From the NCBI GenBank assembly GCA_022706085.1, contig JAKJDF010000003.1:1-64000 (forward strand): a stretch of 64,000 bases of DNA, read 5' to 3'. The stretch is from Candidatus Latescibacterota bacterium. GTDB lineage: Bacteria; Latescibacterota; MWCZ01. Numbering within the stretch: the first letter of the stretch is position 1; every line of letters begins with the position of its first letter. The position numbers were made by a program, and so were the translations under genes. Positions 17,866 to 26,780 of the stretch are shown in pieces. Under the pieces are notes generated by a model that was given only the letters and a program-made list of their open reading frames with translations, did no database searches and was not told the DNA's origin.

Positions 17866-20271
17866 ATGTCAGTGGGCGTGGAACGAAGAGGCGACATTGT
17901 CGTCGTGAGGGCGGGGGCGTATGAGGTAGTCATTTCCGGGGCTGGTGTGGTGGTCCAGCACGAAGCCACGCAGGGGCTCACTCCGATTGCCCGTTCGGTA
18001 CGCAGTGCTTCGGAGGTGGACAATGAAATACCGGCGCTGGTGGGCGACATTGTGCGCATCTGGCATCCCGATTCCCGGTGTGTCGCCCTTGAATGGGTGT
18101 ACCGGAAGGGGGCTCACACTGTGACCACCGAAATGCGCGTGGGGTGCGGGGATTCGCTTATCAATCTCCACGCCCGCGACGCCATAGACGGCGAGGCAGA
18201 AGTACGAAGCTTCAGCGTCACGTGGGAGTTTCTGGCGGGGCCGCTCAGTGGCGGCCGACCGGATTTCGTGTGGACGCCCTGCCTCTGTCCTGAACCGGGG
18301 CAGGTTGTCGGAGAACACGTGTTCAGAAGCCCGGCGGCAATCGTACAGCACGGGGAGGTGTCGTTCGCGCTGGTGCCGGACCTTTCACGGATCTCGGCGC
18401 ACCAGCCGCTGCGGTCATTTCTTGACCTGCGTTGCTCCAACGGGGAGCCTGGGCAGACGCGTTTGTCCGGCGGGGTGTGTGCGCAGGAGGTCGAAGGGCA
18501 TGTCTTCTACACCACAGAAGGTGTAACCCCCGCGGTGTTGCGGAATACAAGCATCGAATTCGGTTGCGAGATCTTTGTGGATGCTCTGGCTCCCAGAATG
18601 CGCGGGCATCAGGCCGTGAGCCGCATGTACTGGAAGAACCATGGGAAACGATGGCTGCGGGACATTCGGCCCCAGGTGGTTCCATTTGTCCGGTACTACG
18701 AATATGGATACGATTTCGCAGACACGCACCTGTGGGAGGAAACGACGGCGAACGGGGTCCGCGTCGGCGCCATGACGATCAGCCGGGAATACCCGCATGA
18801 TGTCTGGTTTCAGGGATGGTTCAACCAGCTCCGCTCGGCGTACGGGTTGTACCGCTGGGCGCGGGAAACGGGCAACACCGAGAGAACGCGCAAAGCACTG
18901 GCGACGAGGGAACTTCTGTTCCGGACACCCCAGAAAAATGGGCTTTTCCCTGCAATTGCGGTTCTTGCGCCAGCGGACGGACGACCGATTGAATGGGTTT
19001 CGAGCAGCCTTCAGGGCGGAGGACCGGGGGTCTACCATCTGCTTGACAGCTCGTGGACGGCGTACTGGTTACTGCAGTGGCAACTTGACTGCGAACCCGA
19101 CGTGCGAACACTCCCCTTCTGCACGGCGTACGCTGACGAGCTCGTTCGTCTTCAGCGGAGCGACGGAAGTTTTCCCGATTATGTTGACGTTGATACGCAT
19201 TCGTGCGTCACAGATTGCGACCCGACGGAACACGCGGCGCGCTCCAGCTCCGGTTATGTGCGTGCAATGGCAGGCAAATGGGGCACAAAGCGACTGCCGG
19301 CAAGCGCGGAAACCGCAATCCACGCGATGTTCCTTGCCGAACTGAGCCGAATTGTAGTGGACGGGGAACGGTATTTCCGTTCCGCGCAGGACGCCGCGCG
19401 TTTCGTGGAGCGGAACGTCTTGCCGTTGCACAAGTGGTGGGATTTCGAGACGTTTTTTTCATGTTCACCCAAACCTCTGGATTTCTTCGACTCACGAAGC
19501 CAGCAGTATCCGCAGAACACGCTCAGCCTTTTCTGGGCTTCTGAGGCGTTCCGAATCCTGTACGAAATCACGGGAACGGCGGCGATCGGGGAGCAATCCC
19601 TGGCGCTCACCGATTATTTGTGCCTGTTCCAGCAGGTGTGGTCTCCTCCATTCCTCACCTTCTACGGGTTCGGCGGTTTCGGAGTGATGAATACTGATGG
19701 CGAGTGGAACGACGCGCGACAGGCGTTGTTCGCTGAGGGCCTTGCGCGGCAATACCTCCAGAGCGGAAGGCAGGAGTACCTCGAGCGAGCCGTTGCCGCA
19801 ACCAGAGCGGGGTTTGCGTGTGCCTACATCCCCGAAAACGCGGGAATATGTCCCAGGATTTTCGCCCGGAAGCCAGCCGGGTATGCGGATGAGAACTACG
19901 CGCACGGCGGTCACGATGCTCCCGCGGGACCCAGCGGATTCGACTGGGGCATCGGGAGTGCGATTACGACAGCGATCCGGATGCTCGACTGGTTCGGAGA
20001 TTTGTGGGTTGACGTGTACGGCGGCTGGGCGCTGGGCATTGATGCGCTCACCGTGACCTCATGTCGGCGCGAAGGTGATGTGTGGCAACTGGCCGTAGAT
20101 GCGCCTTTGAGACACGCTGACACCGTGACGGTAAAAGGCAACCCCGGCGAAGGAGAGCCGGTTTACCTCTCACTGAACGGACAGCAACCGGTCCTCCTCA
20201 CCGACGAAGCCCTGAGGAAAGGAACGACGGTGCGCCTGTACCCGCCGGGAGAGTATCCGTACGGCGGATGA
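17866..20271 (+). CDS. Large protein of unknown function, probable six-hairpin (alpha/alpha) glycosidase-like fold
   Basis: 801 residues. The ATG at 17866 follows GGAAGGAG; the frame continues upstream without a site. No signal peptide is seen. Residues about 1-270 look like beta-sandwich. Residues about 300-710 contain repeated helical segments with aromatic-rich turns (WFNQLRSAYGLYRWARETG; LDSSWTAYWLLQWQ; TLSLFWASEAFRILYEITG), as in six-hairpin glycosidases. A final small beta domain follows. I cannot name a family. A role in carbohydrate breakdown is inferred from the fold impression and the neighbouring SGNH hydrolase and dehydratase genes. Confidence 0.5.
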   Translation: MSVGVERRGDIVVVRAGAYEVVISGAGVVVQHEATQGLTPIARSVRSASEVDNEIPALVGDIVRIWHPDSRCVALEWVYRKGAHTVTTEMRVGCGDSLINLHARDAIDGEAEVRSFSVTWEFLAGPLSGGRPDFVWTPCLCPEPGQVVGEHVFRSPAAIVQHGEVSFALVPDLSRISAHQPLRSFLDLRCSNGEPGQTRLSGGVCAQEVEGHVFYTTEGVTPAVLRNTSIEFGCEIFVDALAPRMRGHQAVSRMYWKNHGKRWLRDIRPQVVPFVRYYEYGYDFADTHLWEETTANGVRVGAMTISREYPHDVWFQGWFNQLRSAYGLYRWARETGNTERTRKALATRELLFRTPQKNGLFPAIAVLAPADGRPIEWVSSSLQGGGPGVYHLLDSSWTAYWLLQWQLDCEPDVRTLPFCTAYADELVRLQRSDGSFPDYVDVDTHSCVTDCDPTEHAARSSSGYVRAMAGKWGTKRLPASAETAIHAMFLAELSRIVVDGERYFRSAQDAARFVERNVLPLHKWWDFETFFSCSPKPLDFFDSRSQQYPQNTLSLFWASEAFRILYEITGTAAIGEQSLALTDYLCLFQQVWSPPFLTFYGFGGFGVMNTDGEWNDARQALFAEGLARQYLQSGRQEYLERAVAATRAGFACAYIPENAGICPRIFARKPAGYADENYAHGGHDAPAGPSGFDWGIGSAITTAIRMLDWFGDLWVDVYGGWALGIDALTVTSCRREGDVWQLAVDAPLRHADTVTVKGNPGEGEPVYLSLNGQQPVLLTDEALRKGTTVRLYPPGEYPYGG

Positions 20272-20304
20272 AAAACGCCCTCGCTTCACACGAAGCGGGG
20301 GCGT
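20271..20304 (-). terminator. Rho-independent terminator after tRNA-Met
   Basis: On the minus strand a stem CGCCCCCGCTTC/GAAGCGAGGGCG with a short loop is followed by TTTTT. It ends the ftsZ/tRNA-Met transcript and abuts the stop codon of the convergent unknown gene. Confidence 0.8.
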
Positions 20305-20312
20305 CAAATGAG

Positions 20313-20386
20313 TAGCGGCGCAGGGACTTGAACCCCGGACACGCGGATTATGATTCCGCTGCTCTAACCAGCTGAGCTACGCCGCC
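20313..20386 (-). tRNA. tRNA-Met (CAU), elongator type
   Basis: 74 bases with a complete cloverleaf. Acceptor GGCGGCG pairs with CGCCGCT (first pair G-U). The D-loop TAGCTCAGCTGG and T-loop GGTTCAAGTC are normal, and the anticodon stem GCGGA/TCCGC frames loop ATCATAA. The body matches bacterial elongator tRNA-Met rather than initiator. CCA is not encoded. It lies 50 bases after the ftsZ stop. Confidence 0.92.
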
Positions 20387-20408
20387 GTAGATCAGATATC
20401 TAATCTAC
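20387..20408. repeat. Near-perfect 22-bp palindrome touching the tRNA-Met 5' end
   Basis: Arms GTAGATCAGAT and ATCTAATCTAC differ at one pair. The element occupies most of the gap between ftsZ and tRNA-Met. It could form an RNA hairpin next to the tRNA 5' processing site. Confidence 0.6.
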
Positions 20409-20436
20409 GCAGGATCCGCCATCCGGGCAAGCTCCT

Positions 20437-21867
20437 CTACGTTCTTCCGCGCGCCTTCCGGAGAAACGTCGGCATCCGCAGATCCGCAGAGTCGGTGTTT
20501 CCGGCGTAGATCCCGTATTGCCGCGGTAGTTCGCGGTCCAGCGATTCCCGCGGGACAGATGAAACAGGCGCTGCCTTCGGCTCCCTGGGAACAAGGATGT
20601 GCGCCGCACTTCCCAGCGACGCGGGTTCTTCCGCCGGGGCCTGGAGGGGCTCTTGTTGTTTCCGCTGCCAGGCAGGTATCTGAAGTTCGTTTTCTGTCAT
20701 CGGAATGTTGACGATCGGTTCGACCGTTTTGCGCTGGACCGTCTCATCAACGGGCAACTCAACGGGTTCCGGCACGGACTCCGCAACGGGCTCCGGTTCC
20801 GGTTCCAATGTGCTGACCGAGACCGTCGGAGACGCCGGTACGGCGAAAGGCTTCTGCGCGGGAGTCATGATATCCCTGGTGAACGTGCTCGGGCAACGGC
20901 TCTCGAACCCGGTCGCGATGACTGTGACCCGAATTTCGCCTTCCGGAACGCTGTCGTCGAGAACGACCCCGAAGAACACATCCGCATCGGCTCCGGCTTC
21001 CCGGTTCACCACCGACATCGCCGCGTTTACGTCTTCCTGCGGCAACGACGAATTGGAGGTGATATTTACCAGGAGTCCTTTTGCGCCCCTGATCGACACG
21101 TCCTCGAGCAAGGGGCTTGCGATAGCGATTTCCGCGGCCCTGCTTGCGGCGTTTTCCCCCGTCGCCACGCCGCTTCCCATGGTGGCGTCGCCTCGATGGC
21201 TCATCACGGTCCGCACGTCGGCGAAATCGAGATTGATCAGCCCTGGAACCAGGATGATATCGGTGATTCCTTGGACGGCCTGGAGAAGCACTTTGTCTGC
21301 TTCCCGGAACGCATCGTTGATCGGTGTCCGGGGTGGCAGCACCTGCAGCAGGCGCTCATTGGATATCACGATGAGCGTGTCGACCGCCTCCCGGAGTGCT
21401 TCAAGGCCTTCTGCCGCTCTGCGCAGGCGTTTCGGCTGCTCGAAGGCGAAAGGAGTAGTCACCACGCCGACCGTGAGAGCACCTATCTCTCGCGCTATCT
21501 GGGCAACTACCGGCGATGCTCCCGTGCCAGTTCCGCCGCCCATACCGGCCGTGATGAAGACCATGTCAGATCCACCCAACGCGTCGGCAACGCGATCCCT
21601 GTCCTCGTCTATCGCCTGTCTGCCGATCTCCGGACGGCCCCCGGCGCCGAGACCTTTGGTTACGTTGTTCCCGATACAGATCTGCGTGGTTGCGCCAGAG
21701 CGGTGGAGCACCTGCTGGTCCGTGTTGATGGCGATAAATTCAACGCGCGAAAGGCCGCTGTCGACCATCCTTCGAATCGCGTTGCCGCCACCACCTCCGA
21801 CACCGATGACTTTGATCCTTGCCACCGGTTCCTGCTCGTGGATCAGTTCGAAGTTGTCATTTGACAT
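20437..21867 (-). CDS. ftsZ: Cell division protein FtsZ
   Basis: 476 residues from the ATG at 21867 (GAGGAGGTGGAGAA upstream). FtsZ is the tubulin-like GTPase of the division ring. Visible are the N-terminal GxGGGGGNA segment, the tubulin signature GGGTGTG (about 110-116), [11 protein letters not shown] with the catalytic T7-loop Asp residues, and the [13 protein letters not shown] helix. A variable linker of about 150 residues follows. The end [15 protein letters not shown] (about 462-476) resembles the conserved C-terminal peptide that binds FtsA. A similar [11 protein letters not shown] lies at about 394-404, so there may be two such peptides. It is last of the dcw proteins, followed by tRNA-Met. 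Confidence 0.97.
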   Translation of the reverse strand: MSNDNFELIHEQEPVARIKVIGVGGGGGNAIRRMVDSGLSRVEFIAINTDQQVLHRSGATTQICIGNNVTKGLGAGGRPEIGRQAIDEDRDRVADALGGSDMVFITAGMGGGTGTGASPVVAQIAREIGALTVGVVTTPFAFEQPKRLRRAAEGLEALREAVDTLIVISNERLLQVLPPRTPINDAFREADKVLLQAVQGITDIILVPGLINLDFADVRTVMSHRGDATMGSGVATGENAASRAAEIAIASPLLEDVSIRGAKGLLVNITSNSSLPQEDVNAAMSVVNREAGADADVFFGVVLDDSVPEGEIRVTVIATGFESRCPSTFTRDIMTPAQKPFAVPASPTVSVSTLEPEPEPVAESVPEPVELPVDETVQRKTVEPIVNIPMTENELQIPAWQRKQQEPLQAPAEEPASLGSAAHILVPREPKAAPVSSVPRESLDRELPRQYGIYAGNTDSADLRMPTFLRKARGRT

Positions 21868-21970
21868 TTCTCCACCTCCTCTGCTCCGAAACCCTCGCGG
21901 CAACCCTTCCATGCCCGACCACTCCGGCTTCCTCGCAGTTGTTTTGAGACGTTCCCGACGAGTTTGCTTT

Positions 21971-23287
21971 TTATGCGAAGAATTCCTTCAACCAACGACG
22001 CATGCTCTCGAGCGGCTTTCTCTGCATCTCCTGATTGAGTCTCTCAAGCTCTTTCTCAGCATCTGTCATGGACATCGTCTGCGGCGTTTTCAGCAATTGA
22101 CTGGCTCCAAAGAGAACCAGTCCCACTCCGGTAGCGTTCGCCGGCGTCGCCACGCTTTCCCGAATTCCGCCAACCCCGAGCGGATAGCCGATTCGGACGG
22201 GGACGCCGAAAACACGTTGCGCGAGTTCAGCCGCACCCTTGACCATCGCCCCGCCGCCAGTCACCACAACCCCGCTCGCCAGATACTCCTGGTGGCCGGA
22301 TTTCCGAATCTCGAACCAGGCAGCCCCCAGCAACTCCACCATGCGCATCTCGATAATTCGCGCAAGTTCGACTGAGAATTTCGGTTCCGGTATCTTCGCG
22401 TCGAGGACTGCCCGCGTGTTTTCGCGGAGGAAACGGATATCGGGTTGTTCCCTTGGATCTTCGGGCAGGTCATGTTCCTGTTCCGCGAGTTGCCGGGACG
22501 CACGCCCGTATTGCTTTTTCAGTTGCTCCGCCTCGCTCATGAGGATCGAACAGCCGATTGCGATGTCGCTCGTCACGTACGCGCTGCCGATGCTCAACAC
22601 TGCGGTGTGCCGTATGCATCTCCGGTGGTACACTGCGATATCCGTGGTGCCGCCACCGATATCCAGCATTGCGACGCCCCATTCTTGTTCGTCAGGAGAC
22701 AACACGGCCAGTGCGCTCGCAAGTGGCTGAATGACTATGCCCGCGACCTGGAGCCCTGCGCGTTGGACCGCGCGCCGCAGATTCTGTTCGGCAGTGGCGG
22801 CGCCGCGTACGATGTGGACTTCTCCTTCAAGGCGCGAACCCGCCAGTCCGATGGGTTGAATGATGTGCTTCTGGTCGTCTACGCGGTACTCCTGCGGAAT
22901 CACATGAATTACGGTCATGTCTGCAGGCATTGAAACGTTCTGGGCGTGGTCTATGACCCTCTTGACGTCTTCTTCCGAGATCTCGTTTGTGATTTTCCCG
23001 ACAGTAACTGCCGCGTGGCTGTTTATCCCACGGATGTGCTCTCCTCCAATACCGACGTACACGGAGGGGATTCGGCACCCGGCCATATGTTGTGCTCGTT
23101 CCACGGACTTCTGGATGGAATCCACGGTCTCATCCAGATTGACTATCATTCCGCGTTCCACACCGCGGGATTCCGTCTGGCCGACACCAATGACAGACAC
23201 CGCTTCCGACTCATCGACCTCTGCGATGATCGTGGTAACTTTCGTGGTGCCGACATCAAGACCGGCGACAATTCGCCCTAGCGGCAT
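21971..23287 (-). CDS. ftsA: Cell division protein FtsA
   Basis: 438 residues. An actin-like ATPase that anchors FtsZ filaments to the membrane. The phosphate-1 loop [11 protein letters not shown] (residues 9-19), the 1C subdomain at about 85-165, phosphate-2 ([14 protein letters not shown]) and [11 protein letters not shown] near 350 are visible. The C-terminal [14 protein letters not shown] is an amphipathic membrane-targeting helix. It sits between ftsQ (12 bases upstream) and ftsZ (103 bases downstream), the classical order. Confidence 0.97.
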   Translation of the reverse strand: MPLGRIVAGLDVGTTKVTTIIAEVDESEAVSVIGVGQTESRGVERGMIVNLDETVDSIQKSVERAQHMAGCRIPSVYVGIGGEHIRGINSHAAVTVGKITNEISEEDVKRVIDHAQNVSMPADMTVIHVIPQEYRVDDQKHIIQPIGLAGSRLEGEVHIVRGAATAEQNLRRAVQRAGLQVAGIVIQPLASALAVLSPDEQEWGVAMLDIGGGTTDIAVYHRRCIRHTAVLSIGSAYVTSDIAIGCSILMSEAEQLKKQYGRASRQLAEQEHDLPEDPREQPDIRFLRENTRAVLDAKIPEPKFSVELARIIEMRMVELLGAAWFEIRKSGHQEYLASGVVVTGGGAMVKGAAELAQRVFGVPVRIGYPLGVGGIRESVATPANATGVGLVLFGASQLLKTPQTMSMTDAEKELERLNQEMQRKPLESMRRWLKEFFA

Positions 23288-23298
23288 CGGTCAGATCC

Positions 23299-24132
23299 TT
23301 ATATCCTGTCGCCGCTCGCCGACGGAGTAGACGATACGGCCAGGTGCCCGAGGAAACGAGCATCAAGGTGCGATGCGGTCATAAGAAGATCCGGTTCGTA
23401 CGCAATTACCGACGCAAGCATCACCAGCCTGTCTCTTCCCGGAATCTTGGGCAACGATACAGGTGTCCCCCGCGGGGAGAGGATGAGCACCATCCGCGCT
23501 GAATCCGCAAGAGAGAGCTCTGAAACCGTGTTTCGCAGCAAGGGGAACTCCGCGACGACTGCGAGCGCCCGCCCTGCCGGTTCCAGCTCTTCACGCCGCG
23601 GGAATGGTGTGCCCTGTAACCCGGTTACGATGGGCAGGTCCGGCACAGTGCGGCCGTTCAGCGGCGTTACAAAGCCTTCTTCGTCCATGAGGTAGCAGCG
23701 ATCCAACTGAAACACTGCGACGGGTGTGCGCTCGACTACCTCGACACGGACTCTGCCTTGCAGATGGCGTGAGACTCGTACGTCGCGCACCCATGGCACC
23801 GATTTGACCCCCGCGATCACGGCGTTGACGTCGAGCGCAAGAAGAGGCGATCCACGCCGGATGCCCGCCGCGTCACGAATTGTTCGCGCGTCCACCCGGT
23901 CTGTTCCCACGACGATAACGTCGTGAATGGCGAGCAAGGGAAGGCGGATGATCCCGTACCCTGTACCCCACAAGACAGCCCCTGCGGCGACGTACCCGAC
24001 GAATGCCACTATGCGTGCGATCCAGGGCCACCTCGAAAGGACCCGGATTCTGCGGGTTACGAACCCCTCCCACACTCGCCGGGAGAGGCCGGTGCCGCTT
24101 TCTGACGTTTTGGGAGGCATTTCTTCCGTCAT
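23299..24132 (-). CDS. ftsQ: Cell division protein FtsQ/DivIB
   Basis: 277 residues from the ATG at 24132, one base after the murC stop with GGAG inside murC. A single-pass membrane protein of the divisome. A basic cytoplasmic tail precedes one membrane segment (about 34-58), then the POTRA domain (VIVVGTDRVDARTIRDAAGI...VPWVRDVRVSR) and an FtsQ beta domain (VEVVERTPVAVFQL). The C-terminal tail lacks strong motifs, as is common. The frame extends 18 codons further but without a better start. Confidence 0.9.
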   Translation of the reverse strand: MTEEMPPKTSESGTGLSRRVWEGFVTRRIRVLSRWPWIARIVAFVGYVAAGAVLWGTGYGIIRLPLLAIHDVIVVGTDRVDARTIRDAAGIRRGSPLLALDVNAVIAGVKSVPWVRDVRVSRHLQGRVRVEVVERTPVAVFQLDRCYLMDEEGFVTPLNGRTVPDLPIVTGLQGTPFPRREELEPAGRALAVVAEFPLLRNTVSELSLADSARMVLILSPRGTPVSLPKIPGRDRLVMLASVIAYEPDLLMTASHLDARFLGHLAVSSTPSASGDRI

Positions 24133-24133
24133 G

Positions 24134-25537
24134 TCAGCTGGTCTCCTCCATTTCAGCCAGAGCGGTACCCACCTTCCAGATGTCACCCGCGCCGATTGTC
24201 AAGATGATGTCGCCGTCCCTCGCAGAGTCGCGCAGAATGGCAGTGGCTTCTTCGTGGGAATGGACCTCACGCACATCCTTTGCGCCCGCCCGCGAGCACG
24301 CCTCCGCAACAAGTCCGCTGGTTACCCCCTCGATCGGGGTCTCGCGCGAAGGATAGATGTCCAGGACCAGCACGAGTTCTGCCATTGCAAGTGCAGCGCC
24401 GAACTCCTTGTACATGTCCCGAGTACGGCTGAACAGATGCGGCTGGAACGCCACCAGCAATCTCGCGCCTTCTCTCGCCATGGTGCGTGCCGTGTCCAGC
24501 GTCACCCGTACCGCCGTCGGGTGGTGGGCGAAATCGTCAATGATTGTTGCCCCGTGAATTTTTCCCCTTGTCTGGAAGCGGCGGTTCACGCCAGAGAAGC
24601 CCTCCAGTCCTTCCCGAATCTGTTGCAAGGAAACGCCGAGGTCCCGTGCGACCACGATCGCGGCGAGCGCGTTCTGGACGTTGTGCCGACCGGGGACGCC
24701 CAGTGCTACCTCGCCCAGGTCCTCTCCGTCCGCAACGACCGTAAAACGACTCCCTTTCTCCCATGTATGGACGTCAATCGCACGGACATCCGCATCGCCT
24801 GCGAACCCGTACGTGACGACTCTCCTGCGAATGGACGGGATGAGGGCGCGAACATTCGGATCATCTATTCCGAGAATGGCGACACCGTAAAACGGCAATC
24901 GCTCGAGATAGGCTTTGAACGCACTCTCGATGTCGGCGAGATCGCGATAGCAGTCGAGGTGATCCGCCTCGAGAGTGGTTATCACGCCGATTGTGGGGAA
25001 CATCCGCAGAAACGTCCGCGCGTATTCGTCCGCTTCCACGACGAAGTAGCCGCCTTTGCCCAGAATCCCGCTAGATCCCAGACTTTTCGTGATCCCGCCG
25101 ACGATGATCGTCGGTGCCATTCCCGCATGCGTCAGAAGCTGACCGACCATTGAAGTCGTCGTAGTTTTCCCATGGGTCCCCGCGATTCCGATGGTGAACC
25201 TCATCCGGGTCAACTCGCCCAGCATTTCCGACCGTTCAATGACCGGTATTTTCCCTGCCTGAGCGGCGAGCAACTCGGGGTTGTCCGCCTTAACGGCAGA
25301 GGAGTAGACTACGACCTGGGCGCCGCGGACATTGTCGGGGTCATGCCCTTCCGCTACAGGGATGCCAATTGATTCAAGGCGAGCCGTCACGGGACTGAGA
25401 ACCTTGTCAGAACCCGTCACTGCGAACCCGAGAGAGTGCAATACCTCAGCAATTCCGCTCATTCCACTGCCGCCGATTCCGACCATGTGGATCCGGTGGA
25501 TTTTGTGGAACATGGGAACTGCGCTCTCACCGTTCAT
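24134..25537 (-). CDS. murC: UDP-N-acetylmuramate--L-alanine ligase MurC
   Basis: 467 residues. It adds L-alanine to UDP-MurNAc, the first amino acid of the peptidoglycan stem, using ATP. The N-terminal Rossmann domain has GIGGSGMSGIA (residues 21-31). The Mur-ligase ATP loop is GIAGTHGKTTTTSM (about 112-125). EADEYARTF, the LEADHLDCY segment and the C-terminal DFAHHPTAV/QPHLFSRT motifs are all present. The ATG overlaps the ftsW stop by four bases (ATGA), so translation is coupled. murG and murD, usually next to it, are absent here. Confidence 0.97.
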   Translation of the reverse strand: MNGESAVPMFHKIHRIHMVGIGGSGMSGIAEVLHSLGFAVTGSDKVLSPVTARLESIGIPVAEGHDPDNVRGAQVVVYSSAVKADNPELLAAQAGKIPVIERSEMLGELTRMRFTIGIAGTHGKTTTTSMVGQLLTHAGMAPTIIVGGITKSLGSSGILGKGGYFVVEADEYARTFLRMFPTIGVITTLEADHLDCYRDLADIESAFKAYLERLPFYGVAILGIDDPNVRALIPSIRRRVVTYGFAGDADVRAIDVHTWEKGSRFTVVADGEDLGEVALGVPGRHNVQNALAAIVVARDLGVSLQQIREGLEGFSGVNRRFQTRGKIHGATIIDDFAHHPTAVRVTLDTARTMAREGARLLVAFQPHLFSRTRDMYKEFGAALAMAELVLVLDIYPSRETPIEGVTSGLVAEACSRAGAKDVREVHSHEEATAILRDSARDGDIILTIGAGDIWKVGTALAEMEETS

Positions 25538-26778
25538 TCTGTGTCCTCTTTCACTTCTTCTTCACCTTCTCTCAAGCGGCGCTGGCGAGAAAGGTTGAGG
25601 AGAAGTCCGGTCCCGGCAAGATTGAGCACGAGGGAGGAACCTCCATAACTGATAAATGGCAGCGGCAATCCGGTTGTCGGCATGAGTGCCGTCATTACTG
25701 CCATATTCAGCAAGGCGTACATCAGAATGTTCGCGGTGAGGCCCGTTGCAAGCAGGAATCGAAAAAGCGTCGGTTGCTGGTACGCGATCCGAAGTCCGCG
25801 CCAGCCAAAGAGGCAGAAGAGCAGAACAACGGCAACCGTGCCTATGAACCCAAATTCCTCACCGATTATCGGGAGGATCGAATCCGTATACGGCTCAGGC
25901 AGGAAAAAGTATTTCTGGATGCTTCTCCCGAGGCCCCTTCCGAGTAGTCCGCCAGAACCCATGGCGACAAAGCCTTGCTGGATCTGGTATCCTGCTTCAA
26001 GCCGCTTCAATCTGTACGGCTCAATGATTATCAGGACGTACACAGCAAGGCCGACGGCACCGATCAAGGGCAGAATGTGCCGCAAACGAATGTTGGCGAC
26101 GAACATCATCACTCCGAATACCGAAGCCATTGCCACGGCCGTCCCAACATCCGGCTCGAGCACAATTATGCCCAGCGGTACGCAGAGCAGCCCGATAAGG
26201 GGCAAAACACCGTCCTTGAGGCTTTCCAGTCTTTCCTGATGCTTCGTCAAACGGTCAGCAAGGTAGAGAACCAGCGCAAATTTGACGATTTCAGAGGGCT
26301 GCAGGGTCAATCCCAGGAGGCTCACCCAGCTTCGCGCGCCTTTGTAGGCAACGCTGAACAGAGCGGGCAACAAGAGGAGCAAGAAAGATGCCAGCGCGAG
26401 ATGCGGAAAATACTTCCGCACTCGATCCACCGGGACAAACAAGGCGGCGAGAAGGCACAAAAACCCCAACACCGCGCGGGTAACCTGCCGGACCATGAAA
26501 TGGGCTGGCCCACCGAACTTTTCCGCGGCGATGACACTGCTTGAGCTGTACACCATCGTTGCGCCGAAACCGACGATCATGATTGTGACGGCCAGAAGGA
26601 TGACGTCGAGCGGCTGAGAAGTACTGACGAGGGCTTGTTCTGCCGCGTCCGCTGTCCCCAATCCGACCGGTTCTCGGACGACCCGTTTGCGAGAACCACC
26701 GGTTTCACCGAGGCGTTCGTGCACCCAGTTCAAGGAATTCGCATCGATGAGTGGTGCTTCCACAGACGTTCTCTCCAC
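25534..26778 (-). CDS. ftsW: Peptidoglycan glycosyltransferase FtsW (SEDS family)
   Basis: 414 residues from a GTG at 26778, two bases after the murF stop. A polytopic inner-membrane enzyme that polymerises lipid II at the septum with FtsI. About ten membrane segments follow a hydrophilic N-terminus of roughly 55 residues. SEDS motifs visible are GARSWVSL...QPSEIVKFALVLYLA, the LEPDVGTAV segment with the catalytic Asp, and TGLPLPFISYGGSS. RodA shares these motifs; the dcw location supports FtsW. The acidic C-terminus (REGEEEVKEDTE) overlaps the murC start. Confidence 0.94.
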   Translation of the reverse strand: MERTSVEAPLIDANSLNWVHERLGETGGSRKRVVREPVGLGTADAAEQALVSTSQPLDVILLAVTIMIVGFGATMVYSSSSVIAAEKFGGPAHFMVRQVTRAVLGFLCLLAALFVPVDRVRKYFPHLALASFLLLLLPALFSVAYKGARSWVSLLGLTLQPSEIVKFALVLYLADRLTKHQERLESLKDGVLPLIGLLCVPLGIIVLEPDVGTAVAMASVFGVMMFVANIRLRHILPLIGAVGLAVYVLIIIEPYRLKRLEAGYQIQQGFVAMGSGGLLGRGLGRSIQKYFFLPEPYTDSILPIIGEEFGFIGTVAVVLLFCLFGWRGLRIAYQQPTLFRFLLATGLTANILMYALLNMAVMTALMPTTGLPLPFISYGGSSLVLNLAGTGLLLNLSRQRRLREGEEEVKEDTE

Positions 26779-26780
26779 GT

